Shown here: positions 33,736-44,504 of the stretch, piece by piece
How positions within the stretch are numbered: position 1 is the first letter of the stretch
How the letters are laid out: each line of letters starts with the position of its first letter
Assembly: GCA_963585895.1 (NCBI GenBank)
Contig: OY757939.1
Location: 31,853,030 to 31,917,029, forward strand
Direction of reading: 5' to 3'
From: Sepioteuthis lessoniana
Lineage: Eukaryota > Mollusca > Cephalopoda > Myopsida > Loliginidae
Length of the DNA stretch: 64,000 nt
The notes under the pieces: model-generated
The model's input: the letters and a program-made list of their open reading frames with translations, nothing else
The model's database searches: none
What the model was told of the DNA's origin: nothing
Made by a program: the position numbers and the translations under genes

Positions 33736-36700
33736 CAAAGCCAATAGGAGCGGACTGCTCTTATTGATGACTCAACAACAACCTGCCATTGTCTGCCTTC
33801 AAGAAACATTTCTTAAAACTGATGATGATATCACTATAAAAAACCACCAAAGTTACAATTTCATCAACAATAGTGGTCACAGAGCTTCGGGTGGTGTCTC
33901 AATCATTACTAGGAATGGCACACCTCAAAGCAAAATCCACCTCAATACTCAACTCCAAGCAATAGCTGTCAAAGTGACTTTACACAGAACAATTAATATC
34001 TGCTATATATATATATTCCGCCTCACGATACCATAAATGGAAGTGAAATCAACAACATATTACAGCAACTAACCACACCTTTTATTCTACTTGGCAATTT
34101 TAACAGCCATAACACCCAGTGGGGCTGTAGAAGCACAAACCACGAAGGTCAAACTCTCAAATATCATTAACAATAATAATCTCTGCCTATTCAACAAAAA
34201 ATCACCAACACACCTGGATCCATCATCTGTTACCTTCTCAGCCATTGATTTAACCCTCTGCAATACTTCACTTTTCCTTGATTTCACTTGGACGGTGTAT
34301 AACGACACATGCGAGAGCGACCATTTCCCAATTGTACTCAAAGAGTACCCTCATGACGATGACCTTCCCCGGTGGAGGTTAAATAAAGCTAAATGGGAAG
34401 AATTTCGCTCTCAATGTCAGAAACACCTCATAGTAAACAATACCGAAACCATTCTCGAATTCTTCGAAAAACTCATAAATATAGCTAAAACATGCATTCC
34501 ACACAACCCAACAACTCATAAACGAGATAGACCTTGGTTCAGCAAAGAATGTAAACAGGCTATTTGCCTACAACGAGCAGCTTTGCGGAAATTCAACACT
34601 GAACCCACAACCTCCAATTTAATCTCTTTTAAATTCCACCAAGCTAATGCCCGTAAAACATCAGAGAAGCCAAGAAAAAATCCTGGCAAAATTACATGAG
34701 CAAGCTAAATACCTCTTCTAACATTAAAACCGTTTGGCTCATGATTCGGAAAATAGCCGGTAAAAAAAAATCAACTCCATTAAAACACCTCTCTGTAACA
34801 AACCACAAAATAACAGGTAAAAAGGCCATTGCAGATCTTCTTGCAGAAACATTTTCTAAAAACTCCTCCAGTCAATTCAACACAGAATTCTATAAAATCA
34901 AACCCACCCTTTGAAAAGAAAAAAAAAGAAGGTTTTCTTCAAATAACTCCAAAGAATACAAGAAGCCATTTACCCTAACTGAACTAGTGGACTCCATAAA
35001 AAAATCCAACCACTCAGCTTTCGGCCCTGATGAAATAATCAATGAGTTTCTCAAGCAGCTACCAGATGAATCAGTCAAATGCCTACTAAAGCTATATAAT
35101 AATGTTTGGGTGAACGGTACTTTCCCAGATACATGGACACAATCAATAATTGTCCCGATCTCCAAATCAGGCAAAGATACATCGAATCTGCAGAATTATC
35201 AACCCATGGCATTGACTAGCTGCCTTTGTAAGACTATGGAGCGGATGATAAACAGTAGATTGACATGGTATCTCGAGACAAATGGTCTAATAACAAATAT
35301 GCAAACGGGATTCCGGAAAAGGAGAGGAACCATAGATCATTTGATACGACTAGAAACCTTCAACAGAGAAGCCTTCATAAGAAAACAACATCTAACGGCA
35401 ATATTTTTTGACTCGGAGAAGGCTTATGACATGTATGGTATTATGCGGGACCTACATGATCTAGGCTTAAAAGGAAGACTTCTGATGTTCATAAAAAAAC
35501 TTTCTCTTCGAAAGAACATTTAGAGTACACGTGGGATCCACCTTTTCAGACTCACAGCATCAAGAGAAGTGTGTTCTGCAAGGCAGCGTCCTTTCCGTTA
35601 CTCTCTTCTCCATCAAAATCAATAATATTGTAAAATGTCTAACCTCCTTAATTGACTGTGTTCTCTACGTCAACAATTTTGTCATATGCTATCAGGCCAC
35701 TTATATGAACATAGTAGAGCAACAACTCCAACAAAACTTAAACAAAGTAAATAAATGGGCAAGAGAAAATGGATTTAAATTCTCCAAGTCTAAAACTAAA
35801 TGCATGCATTTTTGCTCTCTAAGGAAAATGCACAATGACCCTGTCCTAAAAATTGATGACTCCGAAATACCAGTCATTAATGAATACAAATTCCTCTGCA
35901 TAATATTCAATAAAAACTTTTATTCATTCTACACATAAAATACCTAAAAAAACAAATTAACCCGTGCCCAACAACTTTTGTGAGTCGTTGCCCACACAGA
36001 GTGGGGAGCTGACCGTCAAGCTCTAATTAAGTTATATAGATCTCTTCCCCACTCTCAACTTGACTATGGCATTTTCGTATATAGATCTGCCAGGAAATCT
36101 TATCTGAAACAACTTGACCCTATTCACCATGAAAGCTTAAGACTGGTATTAGGAGCATTTAGAACTTCTTCAATTGACAGCCTATACGCTGAAGCTCACG
36201 AAGCACCTCTACAGTGAAAAATTAGCCCTTCAGTATTATACCAAACAGAAATCTTCTCCATCTGACCCAGCATATGACTGCACTTTTGATCCAAAATACA
36301 GGCAATATTTTGACCAAAAAGAAAAATCAATTAGACCATTTGGCCGTCGTATGGAGCCTATTCTCAAAGAATCCACCATCCCTCTAAATAATATCCATAA
36401 AAGCATCTTGGATCATTAAAAATCCAAAAGTTAACATCCAACTAAATCAACTCCATAAAACAAAGACATATCCCTTCACCCACCAGGAAAAATATCAAAA
36501 TATTCTCGAACAGCATCCCGACTACCTATGTATCTATACAGTTAGATCTAAAGACAACAATAAAACAGCATGTGCAGCAGTCTTAAACAAAATAATAAAA
36601 ACAAAAGCTCTTCCAATGGAAAGTTCTATTTTCACAGCTGAGGCCCATGCAATAGACTTGGCTCTCGACATTATCTCGAAAGAAAAACACAAAAAATTCA

Positions 36701-37353
36701 TCATATTCTCAGACTCGCTCCCTGTCCTATTATCATTAAGCTATAAAAACTAGAGCACCCACTTATTATCAAGCTACTTTGCATACTATACTCAACATCA
36801 AACAAAGAAATCGTCTTTTGCTGGATTCCAAGCCACATTGGGGTGAGAGGAAATCATAGAGCAGACGCGGCAGCAAAATCGGCTTTAGACTTGACCCCTG
36901 ACAAGTACAACATCCTATACACCAATCTGAAACCTAAAATAAATAATTTCCTCCATAAAAAATGACAACAACGCTGGAATAGAAATACCAATAATAAACT
37001 ATTCCAGGTTAAACCCTTTTTGGGAGAATGGTGCCCAGCCTTCCGAAAATCGTGAAAAGAACAAGTAACAATTATGCGATGGCATATTGGTCACAGCAGA
37101 CGTACGCACTCTTTTATACTCAAGCAAAAACAGCTCGACATGCCAAACGCCCTGCACAATCAAACACGTTCTTGAGTGTAAAGTTTTTAATGACACCAGA
37201 AAGTGCTATTTCCACACAAATACCATGAAGGACTTATCTGAGAACCTCCACATGGATAATGTTTGTTGTTCTTGAGAGAGACTTATCTGAGAACCTCCAC
37301 ATGGATAATGTTTGTTGTTCTTGAGAGAGACCGGGTTGTACCAGAAAATATAG
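33698..37353 (+). pseudogene. LINE ORF2 (AP endonuclease, RT, RNase H), broken
   Basis: Starts MNHKIIQWNCRGIKANRSGL. Endonuclease motifs: IQWNCRG, CLQETF, LLGNFNSHNTQWG (family GDFN, here GNFN, codon at 34096) and SDHFPI. RT: SAFGPDEIINEFLKQLP, IVPISKSGKDTSNLQNYQPM, MQTGFRKRRGTIDHLIRLE, AIFFDSEKAYD (Asp at 35410), VLQGSVLS, then LYVNNFVICY where the family has YVDD (35666-35677). RNase H from about 36520: the first motif reads YTVRSK in place of YTDGSK; later FTAEAHAIDLAL and FSDSL are kept. A Cys/His cluster CQTPCTIKHVLEC lies near the end. Frameshifts near 34010 (at a TATATA run) and 34160, and stops at 34912, 35521 and 36750, disable it. The ancestral stop after LYQKI is at 37351, inferred from the copy at 54061. 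Confidence 0.88.
37232..37329 (+). repeat. 49-bp tandem duplication at the ORF2 end
   Basis: ACTTATCTGAGAACCTCCAC at 37232 recurs at 37281, and the 49-base units are essentially identical. The related copy at 54061 has a single unit, so the duplication arose in this copy or its lineage. Confidence 0.92.
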
Positions 37354-37682
37354 ACTTGGTTACAATCCTGAAAACACAACAAACTAATCAACTGAAAGCA
37401 AATTATTGCTGAATAGAAATACCATTATGTTTGTGTTAGTAGAAATAGTAGTGAGAAATAATTAAAAAAAAACAAACAAAAAACAACTATCATCACCAAA
37501 TAAACTAATGTCATAGAAATACTTGAAAATATTTACTCGTGAGTAAATGAGTTGTTTGGTTTTAGTATGGTGTCATTAAATTATGTGTTTACAAACCGTA
37601 CATATGTGTAAACAGGCTTTGGTATTAAATAACCTATAGAGGTTGATATGTCATTAAACCCAACCAACCATCACTTTTTGTA

Positions 37683-38969
37683 TCAATTCTCATTTTGGAC
37701 TTGTTTCCCATGATTTGAGAATAAACTCTTGATCAAATCAGTTATTGTCTAAAACAAGGTCAGAGGGTCATTCTTCTTGTCATTACCATTTATTTGAACA
37801 CTCATTACCTCCAACAAACTCTATTCTTGTTGGTATATTGATTTGACAACCCTGGTTGACCTTATCCCATCCAGAGGTTGCACCTGCTCTTTTCCCTACC
37901 CTGAACCAATTCTCTGGGAAAATTATTTGTTAAGTTTTTCTTTCTTTTTTTCAACCAACTCAATCCCAACCATTATACAATTAATAATACAAAAAGTACC
38001 ATAACTACAATATCCTCTAAAAAAACAGTTAATCTTCCTACACTAAGAAGTTAACTTTGTTGCAATGACATCAAACTATATCTGGTGGTGAGTCTCCAGT
38101 TTGGAGATCTGCGGAGTGTGGAATATCCCTTCATTAGTCCAATGATCACTTATGCAAGGAATTGACCATCATCAAGTGCTGTTGACTCTGTATACACTAT
38201 CCTAACTGATATACACATATATCCAACACCTGAAATTTTTCTTTCATTATCAATTGTTTTAACATTACTTTAATTTAATGATATGCACTCTTTATAAAAG
38301 TAGCTGCTAACCTGATTCAGCTCTTTAGCCAAATATTCCTACTTAGTCTCAAGGTTTACATGATTATGCTCACACTAAAAGACTAATACATAGAGACAAA
38401 TTGCCTGTGGAAGTAGCTAATTTGATGTGATTGAACTTTTGGGTGATTTGGGCCGAATTAAAAGCAATAAAAGCATTAAACTCTTGACTTGGTGTTTAGA
38501 TAGGAAGTCACAATGTCACTTGATACTAAATGACACAAAAAAGTAATAAGAAAAGTGGTTGAAAAAGTTAATTGATAAGTTGTCTACCAGTTTATATTGA
38601 GCACAAGTCTTTAATTACTGACCAGTTTTTTTTTAATTTTTTGTACAATTCATTAATAATACTGTTTTGTACTTATTAAATCAGCTATTCTTTTATGCTT
38701 CTCACAAATATTTTTTAACAGACATATTATTAACTAGACACTGTGAAACTGATGAATAACTGTGGTCCATAATGATATTGATGCTTCTATTCAGAAAGGA
38801 GTGAAGAATTCTAATTAGCCTTTCATGATTATATTAAGAATTTGGGTTTCTATAATGAAATTCAGTGAAAATTTTGACCCCCATGAAATTATCATTCAGT
38901 TGTGGATTGCATTGAAATTTCTTCGATCTCTAAGAGTATTCTAAATGTATTACTCTAATATACATCACA
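37683..38969. other. Intronic AT-rich DNA with one family A scrap
   Basis: 38060-38135 carries family A blocks (ACTATATCTGGTGGTGAGTC, GATCTGCGGAGTGTGGAATA). Nothing else recognised. Confidence 0.5.
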
Positions 38970-39317
38970 CTCTATCAGCAGGGTTTAGGATATGCTGTGT
39001 CCTAAACAGAGTGGTCAGACCCTTCCAAAAAGAGCTGTACTAAACTGGATCTGATAATGAACTTCCAGTTCTGGAGATATGTGGGGTACTTCTTTATTGC
39101 CATTACTCTCAGGTCCATTAAGACCCAGAGTGATAGTACTATTTAATTACTCAAATAGATATATTCGAAAAGTATTAGTATTTGATAATACTTCATGTGA
39201 AATAAAACTCTTAAGCAGTAACTACACAAAAAATATAAATATGAAGTATGAATGCAGTTCCTCAAATTTTAGGAATAGAATAATCCTAGATGAGTTGACT
39301 TACCATTAAAATCAGTC
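38970..39317 (+). repeat. Family A repeat copy
   Basis: Head CTATCAGCAGGGTTTAGGAT, TTCCAGTTCTGGAGATATGT, CATTACTCTCAGGTCCATTA, the CACAAAAAATATAAATATGA block, and a tail ending GTTGACTTACCATTAAAATC. Confidence 0.75.
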
Positions 39318-39529
39318 ATGAACTTGGCATTTAAAGTACCAGTAAAAAATCCAAATTGTTATTTTAAGATTGGCTTCTTTTTTTTTTCTTTGTTTCCTCT
39401 TCTCTTTGTACAATGAGAAGAGAGGAAATTATGTAAATTTTAGATAAGACCAATAACAAAATAGAATCCCCAGGCTCTTTTATGCAGTACATATTTAAAT
39501 ATATTGTTTTAAAGTAAGTTCCTATATTT

Positions 39530-39800
39530 ACGCAGCCCTTTGCCGTGGGCAAGTTGTGATACAAGGTCAGTTTTTAAAGCAGATTAAAGCTTGTTGGAAT
39601 TCAGTTTTCCTTCTCTTTGGCTGGTTGCCAAACCAAGGCTACACATCCCAGTCTGTTTATTATTTACCAATAACTGGGAGAAAACAGAGGGATTCATAGC
39701 ACTAATAACAATATGTGAGATGCAAACAGCCTCATTCAGGGTTTGGACTTGTTTCGCCATGTCCATTTTTTACAAAGATAAACAATACACTACAAAAACC
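39530..39800 (-). mobile_element. SINE2 copy, minus orientation
   Basis: On the minus strand: GTAGTGTATTGTTTATCTTT head, CAAGTCCAAACCCTGAATGA (B-box region), TGAATCCCTCTGTTTTCTCC, GGTTTGGCAACCAGCCAAAG, AAAAACTGACCTTGTATCAC. The order matches 29838-30129. Confidence 0.7.
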
Positions 39801-39804
39801 TAAG

Positions 39805-40140
39805 CTTAGCTTAAATTTAACACAAGGCCACAAATATGGGGAATTCAGTTAAGATCAAACTCACTATTCAGTCAAGGTAGATCTGCAAGACTATCTTGCT
39901 AACCATTATATCACAATGTGTAAACAGTTAAGTGGTTGATATTTTTAACTGAACTGTTGGGCAGTCCTATGTTGTGTGCAATAATAGACCTACTCTGACT
40001 TGTATCTTCATCTAGGTTGTTAATAGTTACAATGTGCCAGTTGCACTTTTATGACTAGAAAATTTTAAAACAATTCTTGAGCTTGGCTCGCTAATTCCAT
40101 TTCCTACAATGATAACCATTGTGCTAAGTGCATTTCTCCC
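39805..40140 (-). repeat. Two further tRNA-SINE head fragments
   Basis: On the minus strand, ATTGTGATATAATGGTTAGC (39919-39900) and CACAATGGTTATCATTGTAG (40123-40104) resemble SINE tRNA-like heads. Bodies are absent or too diverged to follow. Confidence 0.4.
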
Positions 40141-41092
40141 TTAAATTTTAATGTATGAATATCTATCCCTCACCGGCAAGATTCTTTTCAATTCTTTATA
40201 AGAAAGATTTTGTATTTTTAAAAAAAAAGATGAACAAGTTAGTATTTTTTCTATAGTTTGTTAAAAATTTCCTACTGTTTCAAAATCTCTTTTCATGCCT
40301 ACAAATAATTCTTTTAAGTTGTAAATAGAAGACTATAATTTTTTAAATTATTAAATATGATATTTTATAAGGATTTGAGAAAAAAGATTTTGATATATTT
40401 AAAAAAGAACAAGAAAAAAGATTTTAAAAATTTCTAATGCTAAGATCTCTTTTATGAACCATTTGTAGATTTAAAAAAAAAAAGTCTTTAAGACTTATTT
40501 ATAAGAATCTTAAATTTAAAAAAACATTTTCAAAATTTTGGGTTGACCAAAAATTTTGTTTGGTTTATTAAGTAAAGATAAGACTATTTTTATTTTCAAC
40601 ATATTTTTACCATTTTGTTCCATCTTCTGACAACTTTCAAATTTTCATTTTTCTAGAATTTTTTTTATTTTAAAGAATCTGCTCCAGTTGCCTTTTGCAG
40701 TCTTCCTGAGAATGTCATTTTAAGTCAATTCTTCACAGACTAGAATAAATAGTAATATGAAAATGCAGTATGCTGGAATAATAGAAAATTTCCAAACAAG
40801 TTATGATTTTTATCTAGTAACCAATGAAACGTGCAACTGAGCGTTATCTTGATGAAATATTGTGCTATTTCTGTTAACTCTTTCCAAATGCTTTTCATTA
40901 ATTGCCTTCAATTGGTCTAATTAGGAGCAGTACTTGTTCAAATCTGCACCCCCACTTTGTTTTTTGTGAAAGGACTCTTTGAAGATTTTCTACTAATGCT
41001 ACCATATACACAGAATGATGTTTGGAGGAAGTTTGGCCTTTGATGCAGTTAACAGTGGCACATGTCACTTATCTGAGGATCTCTTCTAGAAG
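40141..41092. other. Very AT-rich intronic DNA
   Basis: No gene or element recognised. Confidence 0.5.
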
Positions 41093-41282
41093 GTGTTTAT
41101 GTAGGGTAGTGGTTATCATTGGAAATGAACCTGATGAGCCAAGTTCAAATTCTGGATGAGGCTATACTATTTGCATTTCACTTTATCCTAATGCCCTTGG
41201 GAAATGCATGAATCCATCTCTTCTTCTCTTAACTTTGGGTTAATAGTAGGGAAAATTTAAGTTAAAAATTGACCTTGTATCA
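41093..41282 (+). mobile_element. SINE2 copy lacking its 3' end
   Basis: Head GTAGGGTAGTGGTTATCATT, B box AAGTTCAAATTCTGGATGAG, then CATTTCACTTTATCCTAATG, CCCTTGGGAAATGCATGAAT and AAAAATTGACCTTGTATCAC. It stops where SINE3 begins, with no intervening bases. Confidence 0.75.
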
Positions 41283-41522
41283 CTTGGCCCAGTGGGTAGA
41301 GTGTTCACCAATGGTTCGGGAGACCTGGGTTCAATCCTAAGTTGCGTCATACCAAAGACTTTAAAAATGGTGCTTGATACCTCCTTGCTTAACACTCAGC
41401 AATATAAGGTATGTATCAAGGGTAAAAAGGAGCAATCCAGGGAAAGGAGTAGAGCCCTCCTCTACACCTCGGTGTAGAAGCTATTGAAAAGGGAGTCTTC
41501 TGGTCGCCCTTGACTATGGCCG
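41283..41522 (+). mobile_element. SINE3 copy
   Basis: tRNA-like head TTGGCCCAGTGGGTAGAGTG (A-box region) and a good B box GGGTTCAATCC. Then ACCAAAGACTTTAAAAATGG, TGGTGCTTGATACC, AACACTCAGCAATATAAGG, TCCTCTACACCTCGGTGTAG and the end TGGTCGCCCTTGACTATGGC. Shares all blocks with the minus-strand copy at 7978-8215. Confidence 0.8.
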
Positions 41523-41938
41523 CCAACTTTACTTACTTTTCATTGCCTGTCACAAATTGGAAAAAACTTCATTATATTTCAGATGCAAATTACAATCTAG
41601 TATTTTTTTTTTTTTTTAATGTTGACATCACATATCAAAGAAATTGGTTTGTCCAAGGGATTTTCTATACTCAATTTGTGTATTTTGAATATGTTGGCTA
41701 TCTCTTTTCTCATATAGCATTGACTATTCTCCATGTCTGCTGGTAAGGCTTTAGCTCTGGAGATTATAAAATCACCTCTTCATTACCATCATTTCCTCTG
41801 AATCAGTGGAAAAAAATACAAGTCCTGCTCTTCTTCAGACTGATGTTATCTTTTCTGCTGCCATCTGCCAGATTGATAAAGTTGTTTTGGTGGTTGAAAT
41901 TGTTGAAATTTATAAACTTTTGTTTGTCACATATCAAT

Positions 41939-42198
41939 CAACTAGCATATCTGGGGAAGTCTCCATGGTATAATAACTAAAGTGATAGACAGCAGCTTTG
42001 CTTGGAGTAAGCAAGTTTGAACTCCAGTCACAATTATGTTCACTTTCAGATTGATACTCGAGAAAAGTATGAACCTCCTTATCCCCCTCCCAGCTATGGG
42101 TTAAATAGTATCACTTCTGTTTTTTTGCAATGATGATTTTGGCATTAAATAACCCATGAAAGTTGATAAGCCATAAAACCAAACCAACTAGCATATCT
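41939..42198 (+). mobile_element. SINE1 copy with 14-bp target-site duplication
   Basis: The insert 41953-42184 is flanked by CAACTAGCATATCT at 41939-41952 and 42185-42198. The head is GTCTCCATGGTATAATAACT and the B box CAAGTTTGAACTCCAG. The body includes CAGCTATGGGTTAAATAGTA. The tail is TTTGGCATTAAATAACCCAT, then GTTGATAAGCCATAAAACC. Together with 14549 and 43476 it fixes the element ends. Confidence 0.88.
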
Positions 42199-42210
42199 TT
42201 TATTTTACAT

Positions 42211-42273
42211 AAAATGAACACTCCTTTTTATTTTTGGCCATCAAGTCTAAAAATAAAAAGGAGTGTTCATTTT
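42211..42273. repeat. Perfect 25-bp hairpin
   Basis: The left arm 42211-42235 (AAAATGAACACTCCTTTTTA then TTTTT) and right arm 42249-42273 are exact reverse complements around a 13-base loop. It lies 13 bases past the SINE1 target-site duplication. Confidence 0.9.
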
Positions 42274-42507
42274 TTAGAGTTGTTAACATTTTTTTTACTA
42301 AGTCTTTGTTTTTTTACTTTTGTGTTTGGCCATTTACTTATGGGTTTTCTGCTTACTCTCATTTTCATCACATTTTTTCCCCTAAAATTTTCAATTTCTT
42401 CAGAGCTTCTTAAGACTTATTTTGTAACCTGGTTTAGTTGTAGGTGCATTACTTATGTTGCATCTCTTGGACAAGAATAGACTTGTGTAGCTTATTCCTC
42501 TTCAGGT

Positions 42508-42642
42508 TTACAACTTGTTTAAACAGTTTTTCCTTCTCATAGACTGCTTGCCATATCAAGGTTAAAAAACCCAGTATGGCCTACTATTTTACACATTACT
42601 AGAGGGAGAATAACTGGATTCATACCTTTCCCAACTATATGC
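42508..42642 (-). mobile_element. SINE2 fragment, minus orientation
   Basis: On the minus strand: GGGAAAGGTATGAATCCAGT, TATTCTCCCTCTAGTAATGT, TACTGGGTTTTTTAACCTTG, GGCAAGCAGTCTATGAGAAG. Central part only. Confidence 0.6.
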
Positions 42643-42970
42643 AACTATAATATTTTCCTGAATCTTATTAGAATGCAAAGGCTCAATTTTTAAAAAATCA
42701 GCAAATCAGAAATAGATATAATGTAATGATGCTACACATTGGTGGATCATAAAATTGCAACAGCTTGAATATGTTTCAATTTACTTAAGATGAAACATAC
42801 AGATAATGTAGCTGAATTACAGTAAATATTAAATATAGATCAAAACATAAGGCATTTACCAACAACATTCAAATCCAATGCACATATTGTACCCAGGTCA
42901 AAATCAGCATTGTCTTTCAGGGTGTTGCAATTTTATTTTCTGCTAGTCTGTTAATTCTTAGTTTTCTTCA

Positions 42971-43354
42971 CCCTATCAGTGGGGCTTAGAGTTCAGACTG
43001 ACTGTATTCTCTGCAGAGTGGTAAGACTTACCCAAGAAGGGGTATCCTTGGTATGATACTAAACTGCATCTGATGGTGAGGCTCCAGTTCTGGAGATCTG
43101 GGGAGTGTGTAGTACCTATTCATTGTCATTGCTCCCAGGTCCACTCTGACTTGAAGTGCTCATACCTGTCAGGGTCCCATCTATGGGTCAAATAGATATG
43201 TTTAAAAATTATTCATATTTAACTGGACTGTTCAAAAAAGAAAAAAATCCTTAAACAACTACACAAGAAATGTAAATATGAATATACAATGAACACGATT
43301 CCCTAATCACTTGGCATAAAATAATCCTAGACAGGGTGACATATTAAAATCAAT
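42971..43354 (+). repeat. Family A repeat copy, near complete
   Basis: CCTATCAGTGGGGCTTAGAG, TCTCTGCAGAGTGGTAAGAC, CTGATGGTGAGGCTCCAGTT, CTGGAGATCTGGGGAGTGTG, TCCACTCTGACTTGAAGTGC, CAGGGTCCCATCTATGGGTC, the AAATGTAAATATGAATATAC block and the tail CTTGGCATAAAATAATCCTA. A good copy for a consensus. Confidence 0.85.
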
Positions 43355-43465
43355 CTTCATTTTCTGCAAAGAATGAAGATAAAAATAGGTGGTTTGTTTA
43401 TGACATGATTATTGTAATAATGTGATCAGTATTTGAAGAATATTAATTCTGTGGTTTTAACTACT

Positions 43466-43699
43466 AGATAACTGAGGAGAAGTCCCCATGGTGTTATTGC
43501 TAAAATGCTGGAAATAAGCAAATTCAAACTCCAGTTGCGCTATTGGACTAATACACTTGAGAAAGGTATAAACCCCCTTATCTCACCTGCTATGGGTTAA
43601 ATAGTATCATTGCTGTTCTTTTACAAGGATGGCTTTGGCATCAAATACCCCACAAAAGTTGATATACCATTAAACAAAGAAACCAAACAAGATAACTGA
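43466..43699 (+). mobile_element. SINE1 copy with 10-bp target-site duplication
   Basis: The insert 43476-43689 is flanked by AGATAACTGA at 43466-43475 and 43690-43699. Head GTCCCCATGGTGTTATTGCT, diverged B box AAATTCAAACTCCAG, CTATGGGTTAAATAGTATCA, tail GGCATCAAATACCCCACAAA, GTTGATATACCATTAAAC. Confidence 0.83.
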
Positions 43700-44504
43700 A
43701 CTGTGATTGAAATGCTGTGTCATACTGTACAGAAAGTTGAGTTGAGACATATATATTGTGGGGAGGTTGGTACTAATCCAGGTTACTTACTTTCTTTAGA
43801 GGCTGAGTAATGATTCACCAGTAAAAATACTAAACCTCTTTCTTTTTTTTTTCTTTTTAACTTGTTACCCCAACTTCCAAGAATAGCCATTCCTTTTGAA
43901 TGTTGATAGTTTTGTACTTGTTCAGCAATGGAAATGTCTCTGTTTTTTTATCCTCTAATGTGATTAAAAGAATAACCAAGTGGAAATCTTGGGCTGTATG
44001 TTTAACCACAAAGAAAGAATTTGGTTTGATTTCTCCTTGTTGGCTTCACTTGATTTACAGCTAATTAATAGCAGCCAAGAGTAAAGAACCCATAATTTTC
44101 TTGTGCCGTTCTGGATAGACAGCCAATGTATGATGAAAGAATCAGTTCTTTCTTTCTTTGTCTTGTTGCTTTCAGAGGTTCTTGTTCTATTTGTATGTTT
44201 TTCTGATTAGGCTATAGTTGAAGTAGAATGGTTTGTTTGATTGTGTATTGTACTAAGTAACCTTAGCTATTAACAAAAGAACACTTGGTGAAATGTATAT
44301 CCACGTCACTGATACTAAGAGGCTTTGCAGATATAAATTTTCTGTATTCAAATTTGGGTCAGGTTCTCTTTTTGAGATTTAAGTTTGATTCATGCTTAAA
44401 CTTCCTAGTTTCAGCTTAAAAAAAAAAAAATTATATTCAATGCTATTAACATATTTTAAAACTAATTCTTTTCATTTTATGATTCCATTTAACTATCATA
44501 CTTG
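43700..44504. other. Intronic DNA, no element recognised
   Basis: AT-rich with T runs near 43850. No gene seen. Confidence 0.5.

Larger units (their letters stand above)
31768..37682 (+). mobile_element. Full-length LINE (Jockey/I-group type) with 12-bp target-site duplication
   Basis: The element body is 31780-37670 (5891 bases), flanked by TCACTTTTTGTA at 31768-31779 and 37671-37682. The order is a ~600-base 5' region, ORF1 with zinc knuckles (from 32380), ORF2 with AP endonuclease, reverse transcriptase and RNase H (33698-37353), then a ~315-base 3' region ending GGTATTAAATAACCTATAGA, GTTGATATGTCATTAAACCC, AACCAACCA. There is no poly-A tail. APE plus RT plus RNase H places it in the Jockey/I/R1 superfamily; I cannot fix the clade. 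Both ORFs are broken. Confidence 0.9.
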
